From assembly GCF_000317635.1 (NCBI RefSeq), contig NC_019779.1, forward strand, positions 1,736,001-1,800,000: DNA of 64,000 bases, in the 5' to 3' direction. Each line of letters begins with the position of its first letter. Position 1 is the stretch's first letter. The notes beneath the pieces were generated by a model, which did no database searches, was not told the origin of the DNA, and worked only from the letters and a program-made list of their open reading frames with translations. This DNA comes from Halothece sp. PCC 7418 (GTDB taxonomy: Bacteria > Cyanobacteriota > Cyanobacteriia > Cyanobacteriales > Rubidibacteraceae). The position numbers were made by a program, and so were the translations under genes. This document shows, piece by piece, positions 55,326-63,783 of the stretch.

Positions 55326-55366
55326 TCTTCATCTCCTGCTTGTTGTTTCACCGAAAGCACGTGAGG

Positions 55367-55485
55367 CTACGACAAGCCGCGCGAAGCGGGTCGTAGAGCG
55401 GGGCTTTCAAGGGGGCGAAGTGAATTCGCCCCACAGCCCCTTGGGATAGTGCGAAAGCGCGAGGGGTTCGATGCCCCGAAGCTAA
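55367..55485 (+). ncRNA. Multi-stem RNA-like structure, copy B
   Basis: Hairpin 55367-55373/55390-55396; outer stem GGGGCT (55400-55405) with AGCCCC (55435-55440); inner stem GGGGCG (55412-55417) with CGCCCC (55427-55432); then a GAAA-tetraloop hairpin GTGCGAAAGCGC and a GGGG/CCCC hairpin ending near 55480. The arrangement matches copy A at 9056-9151 with different inner-stem bases. It lies just 5' of tnpB, whereas TnpB guide RNAs normally come from the 3' end. Confidence 0.45.
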
Positions 55486-55532
55486 ACAAAACCTAGATAT
55501 GTTATAATCACAATGGTGAACTTTTGAAGACG

Positions 55533-56759
55533 ATGGAACAGACGTTAACCCTAGTAGTAAAGCTGAATGTAGAACCTGAGCAAGCGGATCAACTTGAAGA
55601 GACTGCTCAGGCTTTTGCTAATGCTTGCTCTTGGATTAATGAAAACGTCAACCATCGCTTAACGAATAGGAACTCCATCCAAGCTGTTTGCTACAGCGAC
55701 GTTAAAGAAAGGTTTGGATTAAAGGCAAATCATATTGTCCGTGCTTGCGCCAGAGTAGGGGCTAACCGATCAACCGCCAAGGCAAAAGGTAGAAAAGTGA
55801 AAGGGTTTAAGCCTACTAGCTTTGATTGTGATGGTCGAACGTTCTCCTTTCGAGAAAAAGATTGGACTGTTAGCGTAACTACCCTTGGAAAGCGGTTAAG
55901 ACTCCCTTTAAGAGCTAGCAACTACCATCGCGGAAAGTTAACGGGACAGAAACCGACTTCGGCTCAAATCTGCAAGCATAAAGACGATCAGTGGTATGTC
56001 CACATTCAGCTTAAAAATATTCCCCCTACCCCTCAAAAGACATCTAATGTGATTGGGGTCGATTTTGGGAGAAGGGAAATTGCTAAAACCTCAACCAATC
56101 AAGGCTGGGACGGGAAGAACATTCAACAAAAACGAGATAGGTTTAGTCGAGTAAGAGCATCTCTTCAGAAGAAAGCATCCCAAGGCAAGTCCGCGTCGCC
56201 TGGGGTTTCCCCAGGCGTTTATGCCGGAGGCACAAGGTCGTCTCGACGCAGATGTCGAGAAGTCTTGAAACGGTTATCGGGACGCGAGAAGAGATATCAA
56301 AAATGGTTAAACCACAATATCTCAAAGCAAATCATTGAGGAGGCAAAGCAGACCAACTCAACGGTGGCAATTGAAGATTTAACGGGCATTCGGGAGCGAA
56401 CTAACCAGAAACCCAGAAACAAGACGGAAAGAAGACGGTCTAACAATTGGGCTTTCTATCAGTTAAGAACGTTCTTGGAATACAAGGGAATTAAAGAAGG
56501 AATTAAGGTAGTAGCAGTTCCTCCTGCCTATACCAGCCAAACTTGCCACTGTTGTAACCACATAGGAATTAGAACCAACAAAAATTTCAAGTGTTCTAAT
56601 CAGTTTTGTGGTTGGATTGGCGATGCCGACTTAAATGGTGCTTTAATGATTAAGAAATGGGGCTGCTCTATAAACCAGCCTGGAGGCTCGGAAGTTCTAT
56701 CCTGTAGAATTTCCAGGGCTACTGAAAACCCTAACCGAGCGCGAAGCGGGTTAGGGTAG
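55533..56759 (+). CDS. tnpB: TnpB-family nuclease with an in-frame palindromic insertion
   Basis: RNA-guided nuclease of the IS605 OrfB family, a different lineage from the one at 22574. Counted from ATG 55533, RuvC residues are D177 (VIGVDFGRRE), E281 (VAIEDLTG) and D364/D366 (GDADLNGAL). The zinc ribbon is CHCC plus CSNQFC. All are present. A stretch of about 15 residues, KSASPGVSPGVYAGG, interrupts the usual LQKKASQGTRSSRRR; it is encoded by a 45-bp palindromic insertion. The insertion keeps the frame, so activity is uncertain. I start at ATG 55533; an in-frame TTG lies nine bases upstream. The C-terminal 20 residues run into the right-end hairpin. Confidence 0.88.
   Translation: MEQTLTLVVKLNVEPEQADQLEETAQAFANACSWINENVNHRLTNRNSIQAVCYSDVKERFGLKANHIVRACARVGANRSTAKAKGRKVKGFKPTSFDCDGRTFSFREKDWTVSVTTLGKRLRLPLRASNYHRGKLTGQKPTSAQICKHKDDQWYVHIQLKNIPPTPQKTSNVIGVDFGRREIAKTSTNQGWDGKNIQQKRDRFSRVRASLQKKASQGKSASPGVSPGVYAGGTRSSRRRCREVLKRLSGREKRYQKWLNHNISKQIIEEAKQTNSTVAIEDLTGIRERTNQKPRNKTERRRSNNWAFYQLRTFLEYKGIKEGIKVVAVPPAYTSQTCHCCNHIGIRTNKNFKCSNQFCGWIGDADLNGALMIKKWGCSINQPGGSEVLSCRISRATENPNRARSGLG
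56187..56231. repeat. 45-bp palindromic insertion inside tnpB
   Basis: Core CGCCTGGGG (56197-56205), TTT, CCCCAGGCG (56209-56217). GGCA occurs at both edges, as a short direct repeat would. The length divides by three and no stop arises, so the gene stays open. I found no second copy in this window. Confidence 0.7.
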
Positions 56760-56857
56760 TTTATAGCTTTGATTGCTTCTTGAACTTCCTTTTCTTGATC
56801 AGGTTTAGCATTATTTCCGTCTTTACCAGATAAGGTAATCCGACCTGGATCAAGCAA

Positions 56858-56899
56858 TAGTCGTAGGGTGGGCAATGCCCACCCAACAATGGAGTCCTT
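56858..56899. repeat. 42-bp palindromic repeat (REP-like), copy 2
   Basis: Same 42-bp unit as 53337-53378, with core GGGTGGGCAATGCCCACCC. It lies between the second TnpB element and the LivK-type gene, in a 250-bp stretch that otherwise holds only the 53-bp repeat (56942) and no gene. Confidence 0.85.
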
Positions 56900-56941
56900 C
56901 TTGGTTAAAAGTGGTATAACATCACCGAACAGCCCTGCCTT

Positions 56942-56994
56942 AGTCATCCGTACTCCGCCGTGAGACGACGAAGCCTGCGGATGACCGTTGGTCA
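56942..56994. repeat. 53-bp palindromic repeat, copy 2
   Basis: One mismatch to the copy at 55202-55254 (GACGACGA for GACGACGG). It is intergenic here and lies 16 bp beyond the stop of the LivK-type gene (57010), where it could form a transcript-end hairpin. The two copies flank the second TnpB element in the same orientation. Confidence 0.9.
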
Positions 56995-57009
56995 AGATCT
57001 TGTTATTCA

Positions 57010-58338
57010 TTATTCTGTTACAGGTTGAACTTGATCAATCACTTCTAGATCTCCTTCTTGCTCGACTGTCCAGACATCATAACTGCCAACGGTATCGCCA
57101 TTTTCATCAAACTGGATGTCACCGCTTGCGCCTTGATAGTTGATTTCTTCTCCATTACGGATTAACTCCATCGCTTCACAAGGATCAGAGACTTCTGTTC
57201 CTGGGGAGTTGCTAATGTCACGATAGTTGTTTTTAATCGCTGTTCCCGTATTTGCACCTGCTTTTTCGGCAGCGAGCATCATAATCACTGCAGCATCCCA
57301 ACTGTGAGGAACAAATGCGGTGACTTCTCCGCCAACTTCGGATTCCCATTTCTCAGTTAGATTGTCTAAAGCAACCCCACTCGCACCTGGAACTGTTCCC
57401 AACGCACCTGAAATCACGGATTGTCCATCAGGGGTTTTACCCACATCACTAACAAATTCTGGAGAGTAAACGCCGTCAGTGAGCAGTTCGGTTACCCCTT
57501 CACTTAAGCCTTGTTGATAAGCAGAGCGCATGAGTAAACTTCCTGTTTCTGCATAGAGAACCCCTAAAACTGCATCAGGATCATTGCCAAAGACTGCGGA
57601 TGCTTCACTATCAAAGGTGGTTGCTTTGGGATCGTAACGAACTGGATCATCTTCGTTGATCACCGTTCCACCGAGTCCCTTAAATGCTTTGACAAACTCT
57701 TGTTCAAAACCAACCCCATAATCATTGTTAATCACAACTGTCGAAACCCGTTCAAAACCGCGATCGCTGGCAAGTTTCGCCAGGGCTTGCGCTTGATAAG
57801 TATCAGGGGGAGCAGTTCGCGCCCAGTAGCCTTCAAAGTCCCCTGCTTCTGCACGCTCGGTAAATACGGGACTGGTGCTTCCTGATGAAATCTGCATCAC
57901 TTCATTTCTAACAGCAATATCAATGGTCGCTCCAGAAACACTACTGGCAAACGCCCCAACAACACCAGCCACTTGATCCACTTCCGCCAGTTTCGACATG
58001 GCAGCAGCCCCAGCGTTAGGATCGGTTTGGGTATCTTCTTGCACCAGTTCTACGGGTTGTCCATTCACCCCCCCACAAGCGTTAATAGTTTCTACCGCAA
58101 GATTAACCGCTTTGGGCATATTCTGACCAATGGAGGAAAGGTCACCAGTGGTGGGAAATAAACTCCCTAGTTTCAGTGTTTCTGGTGAATCAGTTCCTCC
58201 TGAAGTTGGTTCTTCAGTGGTTGTATTGTCAGGGCTTTCATTCGTGGGTTCTGTTTGACAAGCAGTGGTTAACAGCCCTGTGGAAAGGGTTAGTGCTGCT
58301 AGAGAAAGGGTCAATGGTTTTTTCGTTGTTGGTTTCAT
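57010..58338 (-). CDS. LivK-type ABC transporter substrate-binding lipoprotein
   Basis: Periplasmic binding protein for branched-chain or other amino acids, or related small solutes. A signal peptide ends in the lipobox LLTTAC (C27), so the mature protein is lipid-anchored. A Thr/Glu/Ser-rich acidic linker (about 29-53) precedes the two-lobed domain, with KLGSLFPTTGDLSSIGQNM, VVGAFASSVSGATIDIA and NNDYGVGFEQEFVKAF typical of the family. Surface regions are highly acidic, which suits a salty environment. No permease or ATPase of the same system is adjacent. Specificity cannot be read from sequence. Confidence 0.9.
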   Translation of the reverse strand: MKPTTKKPLTLSLAALTLSTGLLTTACQTEPTNESPDNTTTEEPTSGGTDSPETLKLGSLFPTTGDLSSIGQNMPKAVNLAVETINACGGVNGQPVELVQEDTQTDPNAGAAAMSKLAEVDQVAGVVGAFASSVSGATIDIAVRNEVMQISSGSTSPVFTERAEAGDFEGYWARTAPPDTYQAQALAKLASDRGFERVSTVVINNDYGVGFEQEFVKAFKGLGGTVINEDDPVRYDPKATTFDSEASAVFGNDPDAVLGVLYAETGSLLMRSAYQQGLSEGVTELLTDGVYSPEFVSDVGKTPDGQSVISGALGTVPGASGVALDNLTEKWESEVGGEVTAFVPHSWDAAVIMMLAAEKAGANTGTAIKNNYRDISNSPGTEVSDPCEAMELIRNGEEINYQGASGDIQFDENGDTVGSYDVWTVEQEGDLEVIDQVQPVTE

Positions 58339-58737
58339 AATTAATCGTTAATAAATGATTAAGGTGAATTGACCCAAATTTTAGCAGTATCTACTGATAA
58401 TAGATAGTTCTTGGAAAACAAATAAGGTTTCATCGGTGATATGGCGTTTCCTAGTTGGTTGAGGTACGTAATGCGAGTCGGTGGATGTTCATGGTTCATA
58501 GTTCGTGGTTCATTGATTAACAACCAAGAAATAACAAAGAACGAAGAACAAAGAACAAAGAACCAAAATTTAGAATGTACCTCATGAGATTGGGAAGTGC
58601 TATACTTTCGATTACCCAGTTCTCTCGTTGTGAGTCTAAAGTATTCTGTCATTGTAATAATTTCAGTAAATAATTATTTTGCTTTTCTATGTCATGGGTT
58701 AGGATGATGTCTGAAGGGGTTGTGAAAGGAGGCTGTC
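58339..58737. other. Intergenic region holding a MITE copy and the DUF2555 promoter side
   Basis: 399 bp without a gene. The MITE-like copy occupies 58440-58604. The remaining 130 bp up to the DUF2555 gene includes AAAGGAGG (58725-58732), a strong ribosome binding site. Confidence 0.6.
58440..58604 (+). repeat. MITE-like repeat, copy 4
   Basis: 165 bp, TATGGCGTTTCCTAGTTGG to GGGAAGTGCTATA. The left end has G for A in TATAGC. The interior has GGTTCAT-type repeats and AAGAACA heptamers, plus a small AGAAATAAC variation. Confidence 0.9.
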
Positions 58738-58950
58738 ATGGCTACGCTAAGTCTGTCCCAGCAAGAAATTCAAGCGTTAACACCAGATGAGGTCAACCAA
58801 TTAGCCGAACGTTTAGAAAAGGATGACTACAATAATCCTTTTGAGGCGTTACAAGATTGGCATTTACTACGGGCGATTTCATTTCACAATTGGGAATTAG
58901 TCGAACCTTATCGCTATCTCCTTGATGTGGAAACGTTTGATGAAGCCTAG
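58738..58950 (+). CDS. DUF2555 small cyanobacterial protein
   Basis: A 70-residue acidic protein of a family found in cyanobacteria and of unknown function. The family pattern is visible: an N-terminal helix with SQQEIQALTPDEVNQLAERLE, then DDYNNPFEALQDWHLLRAI and the C-terminal VEPYRYLLDVETFDEA. AAAGGAGG sits five bases before the ATG, so it should be well translated. It lies five bases upstream of coaBC and is likely co-transcribed with it. There are no cysteines, signal peptide or membrane segment. A link to CoA synthesis is only suggested by position. Confidence 0.82.
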   Translation: MATLSLSQQEIQALTPDEVNQLAERLEKDDYNNPFEALQDWHLLRAISFHNWELVEPYRYLLDVETFDEA

Positions 58951-58955
58951 TTGAA

Positions 58956-60158
58956 ATGACCACTGGTAAGAATGTCCTGATTGGTATTGGTGGTGGAATT
59001 GCAGCTTATAAGGTCTGTCAGTTAATTTCTCGTCTCTATCAGACGGGTGTCTCAGTGCAAGTCATTCTTACAGAGGCTGCACAACAATTTATTACACCTT
59101 TGACGGTGAGCACGCTCAGTCGCCATCACGCTTATACTGATCTTGAGTTTTGGCAAAATTCTGCTCGTCCCTTACATATTGAGTTGGGAGAATGGGCAGA
59201 TTTGTTTTTGATTGCTCCTTTAACGGCGAATACTTTAGGAAAACTGGCCTATGGGTTCGCTGATAATTTACTCACAAATACGGTTCTCGCCTCTGGCTGT
59301 CCGATTTTAGTTGCTCCTGCGATGAATACCGATATGTGGGAACAACCTTCAGTACAACGGAATTGGGAACTATTACAGCAAGACCAGCGCTATCATGTTT
59401 TAGAGCCAACGGGTGGTTTACTCGCCTGCGATCGCGCGGGAAAAGGACGGATGACAGAACCCGATCAACTCCTACGCAGTGTTCAATCTTTACTTTACAC
59501 CGAAGGCAAACGAGATTTTCTCGGAAAACATATTTTGATTAATGGTGGGGGGACACAAGAGTATCTTGATCCAGTCCGATTTATTGGCAATCCTGCGACG
59601 GGAAAAATGGGGAGCGCGATCGCGCAGGCTGCTATAGATCGAGGTGCAACTGTGACTTTAGTTCATGGAGGCCATACAGAAATTCCCCTGATTCCTTCTC
59701 CACGTTTCCGTTTAATTTCTGTTATCAGTGCGGATGAGATGTATGAAGCGATGCTTGCTCATTTCCCCACTGCGGATTATACAATGCTTTCGGCTGCGGT
59801 GGCAGATGTGAAGCCTGCTCATTATTCCACAAAGAAACTCCCGAAAAAAGAGATCCCCAACTGTTTACCCTTAACCAGTGTTCGCGATATCGCAGCAACT
59901 CTCGGGAAGGAAAAACAACCGCAACAAACCTTAGTCGGATTTGCAGCACAAACAGGAGATTTTGTCAAGCCTGCGCGGGAAAAAATGGCGCGGAAAAACT
60001 TAGATTATATTGTCGCTAATCCCATTGATCGCACGGAAGGCGGGTTTGGCAGCGATGACAATCAGTGCATTATTCTGGGGAAAGCGGGACAAGAACAGTC
60101 AATTCCCTTATGCAGTAAGCTACAGTTAGCGCATTATCTTTTTGATCTGATCAGTTGA
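58956..60158 (+). CDS. coaBC: Bifunctional CoaBC (phosphopantothenoylcysteine decarboxylase / synthetase)
   Basis: Two steps of coenzyme A synthesis in one chain. The CoaC half (1-180) binds FMN (GIGGGIAAYK), has the catalytic histidine in PLHIELGEWAD and the substrate motif PAMNTDMW, and CDRAGKGRM near its end. The CoaB half (190-400) has INGGGTQEYLDPVRFIGN-type loop with ATGKMG for CTP binding, the lysine in KLPKKEIP and the C-terminal NPIDRTEGGFGSDDN. At 400 residues it is full length. It overlaps no gene but follows the DUF2555 gene by five bases. Confidence 0.95.
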   Translation: MTTGKNVLIGIGGGIAAYKVCQLISRLYQTGVSVQVILTEAAQQFITPLTVSTLSRHHAYTDLEFWQNSARPLHIELGEWADLFLIAPLTANTLGKLAYGFADNLLTNTVLASGCPILVAPAMNTDMWEQPSVQRNWELLQQDQRYHVLEPTGGLLACDRAGKGRMTEPDQLLRSVQSLLYTEGKRDFLGKHILINGGGTQEYLDPVRFIGNPATGKMGSAIAQAAIDRGATVTLVHGGHTEIPLIPSPRFRLISVISADEMYEAMLAHFPTADYTMLSAAVADVKPAHYSTKKLPKKEIPNCLPLTSVRDIAATLGKEKQPQQTLVGFAAQTGDFVKPAREKMARKNLDYIVANPIDRTEGGFGSDDNQCIILGKAGQEQSIPLCSKLQLAHYLFDLIS

Positions 60159-60191
60159 CTTCAAATTAAAGTAATTCTAGTAAAGCCAAAA

Positions 60192-60416
60192 ATGACAACA
60201 AAACGACTTGAAGAAGCCATCTCTAAAGTAAATCAATTATCAGAATCCGAACAAAATGCAATCGCGGATATTATCTTAGCAGAAATTGCAGATGAGCAAT
60301 ATTGGCAAGAACAATTTGACCAATCACAAGATCAATTAGCAATCCTAGCAAAGGAAGCATTGAGTGAGTATCAAGCCAAAAAAACTCATTCTCTCGACAG
60401 TGAACTTGAACAATGA
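60192..60416 (+). CDS. Probable antitoxin of a RelE/ParE-type pair
   Basis: A 74-residue, mostly helical acidic protein (ESEQNAIADIILAEIADEQYWQEQFD). The size and the four-base overlap (ATGA) with a RelE-like gene point to an antitoxin. Its start pattern TTKRLEEAISKVNQL is seen in cyanobacterial antitoxins of this type. A DNA-binding N-terminal domain is not obvious. Since the toxin downstream is frameshifted, this protein may now be an orphan. Confidence 0.68.
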   Translation: MTTKRLEEAISKVNQLSESEQNAIADIILAEIADEQYWQEQFDQSQDQLAILAKEALSEYQAKKTHSLDSELEQ

Positions 60417-60682
60417 ACTCTCAAGTAACTGAAGGTTTTCGGAAGTCTTTTCGAGAACTTCCAGAACCGATTAAACGCTCAGCTAAGAAAGCCTACGCAC
60501 TGTGGAAACAAAATCCACGTCATCCAAGTTTAAAATTTAAGCGAATTCATCGCTATCAAGATATTTATTCAGTACGAATTGGTTTAAATTGGCGAGCAGT
60601 TGGCGTTAAACAAGGGAAACGATGATTTGGTTTTGGATTGGTTCTCATGGGGATTATGATAAACTTATTTCTCAATTTTAGA
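60413..60682 (+). pseudogene. RelE/ParE-like toxin, frameshifted near the C-terminus
   Basis: The first frame (60413-60625) encodes SFRELPEPIKRSAKKAYALW, HPSLKFKRIHRYQDIYSVRIG and NWRAVGVKQGK, typical of RelE/HigB-type toxins, then stops. In the next frame the expected ending, MIWFWIGSHGDYDKLISQF, runs from 60620 to 60682. A single-base shift near GGGAAACGATGA therefore separates the last strand and helix. That C-terminal part contributes to the active site in the family, so the toxin is probably inactive. Termination-reinitiation at ATGA could still make two pieces. Confidence 0.8.
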
Positions 60683-60713
60683 TTTAAAGCATATACCATT
60701 AACATACAATACA

Positions 60714-61757
60714 ATGACTGAAACAGTTTCTTTCTCTCCCTTAAATATTTTTTCTAAAGCGCGATCGCTGCTGACCAATAATACAGCACAATATATTTAT
60801 AAACGATCGCTGCAAGCCCTCCTTACTTTATTTCTCGCTTCTATTCTAAGTTTTACCATTATTCAATTTGCCCCAGGTGACTATCTGGATACCTTACGCC
60901 AAAATCCCCAAATTTCACCAGAAACCATTGCTGATTTGGAACAACGCTTTGGTTTAGATAAACCAGTTTTTCTTCAGTATTGGTATTGGTTAGGCGGTAT
61001 TATCACCCGCTTTGATTTTGGCACGAGCTTTGTTTATTCACGTCCTGTATCCGAATTAATTTTAGAACGAATTCCTGCTACTTTACTGCTTACAATTGGC
61101 TCAATTTTCTTCACGTGGCTGATTGCTATTCCTCTCGGAATTATTGGCGCAGTTCGGCAAAATCGTCCGCTCGATCGCGCGTTACGAGTGATGAGTTACC
61201 TTGGACAAGGCTTTCCCAGTCTCATTACTGCCCTTTTTCTACTTTATATTGCCCAAGCCACTTCCCCACTTTTTCCTGTTGGCGGAATGACCAGTATTAA
61301 CCACAGTAGCTTTTCCTTAGCAGGGAAAATTTTAGACATCGGTTGGCATTTAATTTTACCGACCATTGCCTTAAGTATTACAGGCTTTGCTGGATTACAA
61401 CGGATTACAAGGGGGGAATTATTGGATGTTTTACGTCAAGATTACGTGCAAACCGCCCGCGCCAAGGGTTTACCAGAAAATCGAGTCATTTATGTTCACG
61501 CTTTACGAAATGCAGTGAATCCGCTAATTACTTTATTAGGATTTGAATTTGCAAACTTACTCAGTGGGGCATTTATTGCTGAATTTTTCTTTAATTGGCC
61601 AGGGTTAGGACGACTAATTTTGCAAGCCGTTTTAGCCCAAGATTTATATCTGGTGATGGCAAGTTTAATGATGGGGGCCTTAATGCTAATTGTCGGTAAT
61701 TTACTGGCGGATTTGGTGTTACAACAAGTTGATCCGAGAATTAAATTAGGGGATTAA
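60714..61757 (+). CDS. Peptide/nickel-type ABC transporter permease (DppB-like)
   Basis: Inner-membrane permease of the dipeptide/oligopeptide/nickel import class. Six hydrophobic segments are visible. The N-terminal helix [21 protein letters not shown] with the family motif APGD is typical of the first permease (DppB). The coupling EAA loop is present: [31 protein letters not shown]. No DppC-type partner, binding protein or ATPase is adjacent; the fused ATPase at 31776 may serve it. It ends in a four-base tail overlap with uvrB. Strong -10 signals upstream are not evident. Confidence 0.92.
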   Translation: MTETVSFSPLNIFSKARSLLTNNTAQYIYKRSLQALLTLFLASILSFTIIQFAPGDYLDTLRQNPQISPETIADLEQRFGLDKPVFLQYWYWLGGIITRFDFGTSFVYSRPVSELILERIPATLLLTIGSIFFTWLIAIPLGIIGAVRQNRPLDRALRVMSYLGQGFPSLITALFLLYIAQATSPLFPVGGMTSINHSSFSLAGKILDIGWHLILPTIALSITGFAGLQRITRGELLDVLRQDYVQTARAKGLPENRVIYVHALRNAVNPLITLLGFEFANLLSGAFIAEFFFNWPGLGRLILQAVLAQDLYLVMASLMMGALMLIVGNLLADLVLQQVDPRIKLGD

Positions 61758-63751
61758 TTGCGGAGTAACTTTTCTCGTAATTTTTTCACGCGATCGCGCA
61801 AATTAGCAGCTTTTTCAAACTCTAAATTTTCCGCAGCTTCTTTCATTTCTGCTTCCAGTTGTTCCACCAGTTGCGGAATTTTATCTAACGGTAAATCATC
61901 TGCTTGTTCATACACCATTTCTAACTGTTGCGCGTTTAAACGGCGAGAAATATCAAGAAACGCCAGAATAGAATTATTTTGTTTTTTCACAATCGGTTGC
62001 GGGGTAATGCCATGTTTTTCGTTATATTCTATTTGCATTTTCCGCCGTCTTTCCGTTTCTTGAATCGCGTAATCCATGCTATCCGTTAGATGGTCAGCAT
62101 ATAAAATCGCTTGTCCTTCCACATGACGCGCAGCCCGTCCAATGGTTTGTACTAAAGATCGTCCAGAGCGTAAAAAGCCTTCTTTATCTGCATCTAAAAT
62201 CGCCACTAAAGAAACTTCAGGTAAATCTAATCCTTCCCGCAATAAGTTCACGCCAATTAAAACATCAAACTTTCCTTGTCGTAAATCTTGTAAAATTTCG
62301 ATGCGTTCAATGGAATGAATTTCAGAGTGTAAATAACGAACGCGAATCTCTCTTTCTTCACAATATTCTGTTAAATCTTCCGCCATCCGTTTGGTTAATG
62401 TTGTTACTAAAACTCGCTGATTTTTTTCCGCACGGGCTTTAATTTCCCCTAATAAATCATCAATCTGTCCTTCAGTGGGGCGAACAAAAATTTCTGGATC
62501 AAGCACTCCTGTCGGACGAATAATTTGTTCAATGACATTCCCCTCTGATTGTTCAATTTCCCAATTCCCAGGGGTAGCAGAAACAAAAATACATTGATTC
62601 ACTTTTTGCCAAAATTCTTCCGCTTTTAACGGGCGATTATCCGCAGCACTGGGAAGGCGAAAACCATGTTCCACTAAGACTTTTTTCCGCGATTGATCGC
62701 CGTTATACATTCCTCTCAATTGCGGAACTGTTACGTGAGATTCATCAACAACTAATAGCCAATCATCGGGAAAATAATCCACTAAACATTCTGGTGGATC
62801 TCCCGCGTTTCTTCCTGCTAAATGACGCGAATAATTTTCTACCCCATTACAATACCCCACTTCTCGTAACAGTTCTAAATCATATTTTGTTCGCTGTTCT
62901 AAGCGTTGGGCTTCTAATAGTTTTCCTTCGGTTTCGAGTTCTTCTAAGCGTTGTTTTAATTCTAATTCAATATTTTCACAAGCTGCTTCTAACTGTTCAT
63001 CTGGCGTAACAAAGTGACGGGCGGGATATAAGTTTAGTCCCTTTAAGCTGGTTAAGACTTCTCCCGTTGTGGGATCAACATACCGCAGCGCATCAATTTC
63101 ATCCCCAAAAAATTCGACCCGAACAATGCGATCTTCATACGCAGGAACAATTTCTAAAACATCCCCTTTTAAGCGAAATCTTCCTCGTTGCAATTCTGTA
63201 TCATTGCGCTCATATTGAACTGAAACTAAATCTCTTAAAAGTTGACGCTGATTAACTTCTTCTCCTAACCGTAAGGGAATCGCTGCTTTCAGATATTCAC
63301 TAGGCATTCCTAAGCCATAAATACAACTAATAGAAGCAACCACAATCACATCTCGCCGTTCAAATAATGAGCGGGTTGCAGAATGTCGTAACATATCAAT
63401 TTCATCATTAATGGAAGCCGTTTTTTCGATATAGGTATCGGAAACAGGAATATAGGCTTCTGGTTGATAATAGTCGTAATAACTGATGAAATATTCTACT
63501 GCATTATTCGGGAAAAATTCTCGTAATTCGTTGCACAATTGCGCTGCTAAGGTTTTATTATGAGCTAAGACTAATGTCGGTTTTCCAATTTTTTCAATGA
63601 CATGAGCAACGCTGTATGTTTTTCCGGTTCCTGTTGCACCAAGAAGCGTTTGAAAGGGATTATTGTTTTGTAGAGATTCGGTTAATTGCGCGATCGCGCG
63701 GGGCTGATCTCCTGTCGGTTGATAAGAAGACTCTAGTTGAAAATCTGACAT
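61754..63751 (-). CDS. uvrB: Excinuclease ABC subunit B
   Basis: Helicase-like damage-verification subunit of nucleotide excision repair, acting with UvrA and UvrC. Walker A is [12 protein letters not shown] (about 38-49). The beta-hairpin region [12 protein letters not shown], then [31 protein letters not shown] and [12 protein letters not shown] are present. The C-terminal UVR motif ([20 protein letters not shown]) binds UvrC. At 665 residues it is complete. It overlaps the convergent permease gene by four bases and is divergent from the cupin gene. Confidence 0.97.
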   Translation of the reverse strand: MSDFQLESSYQPTGDQPRAIAQLTESLQNNNPFQTLLGATGTGKTYSVAHVIEKIGKPTLVLAHNKTLAAQLCNELREFFPNNAVEYFISYYDYYQPEAYIPVSDTYIEKTASINDEIDMLRHSATRSLFERRDVIVVASISCIYGLGMPSEYLKAAIPLRLGEEVNQRQLLRDLVSVQYERNDTELQRGRFRLKGDVLEIVPAYEDRIVRVEFFGDEIDALRYVDPTTGEVLTSLKGLNLYPARHFVTPDEQLEAACENIELELKQRLEELETEGKLLEAQRLEQRTKYDLELLREVGYCNGVENYSRHLAGRNAGDPPECLVDYFPDDWLLVVDESHVTVPQLRGMYNGDQSRKKVLVEHGFRLPSAADNRPLKAEEFWQKVNQCIFVSATPGNWEIEQSEGNVIEQIIRPTGVLDPEIFVRPTEGQIDDLLGEIKARAEKNQRVLVTTLTKRMAEDLTEYCEEREIRVRYLHSEIHSIERIEILQDLRQGKFDVLIGVNLLREGLDLPEVSLVAILDADKEGFLRSGRSLVQTIGRAARHVEGQAILYADHLTDSMDYAIQETERRRKMQIEYNEKHGITPQPIVKKQNNSILAFLDISRRLNAQQLEMVYEQADDLPLDKIPQLVEQLEAEMKEAAENLEFEKAANLRDRVKKLREKLLRN

Positions 63752-63783
63752 AATTTAATTGTAAAACTAATGACCAATGACGA

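Larger units (their letters stand above)
55358..56760 (+). mobile_element. TnpB element, second type (approximate ends)
   Basis: It spans a left-end hairpin CTACGAC/GTCGTAG (55367-55396), a 5' structured region, tnpB, and a right-end hairpin CCCTAACC (56729-56736) / GGTTAGGG (56749-56756). Both end hairpins share the loop sequence GCGCGAAGCGGG, which supports their belonging together. Exact ends are unknown. There is no tnpA. Downstream lie two other repeat families. Confidence 0.65.

Noticed and set aside
56600-57010. 136-codon leftward open frame after the LivK-type gene
   Set aside because: It runs through the 53-bp and 42-bp repeats and antisense to tnpB; no homology or start signal supports it.
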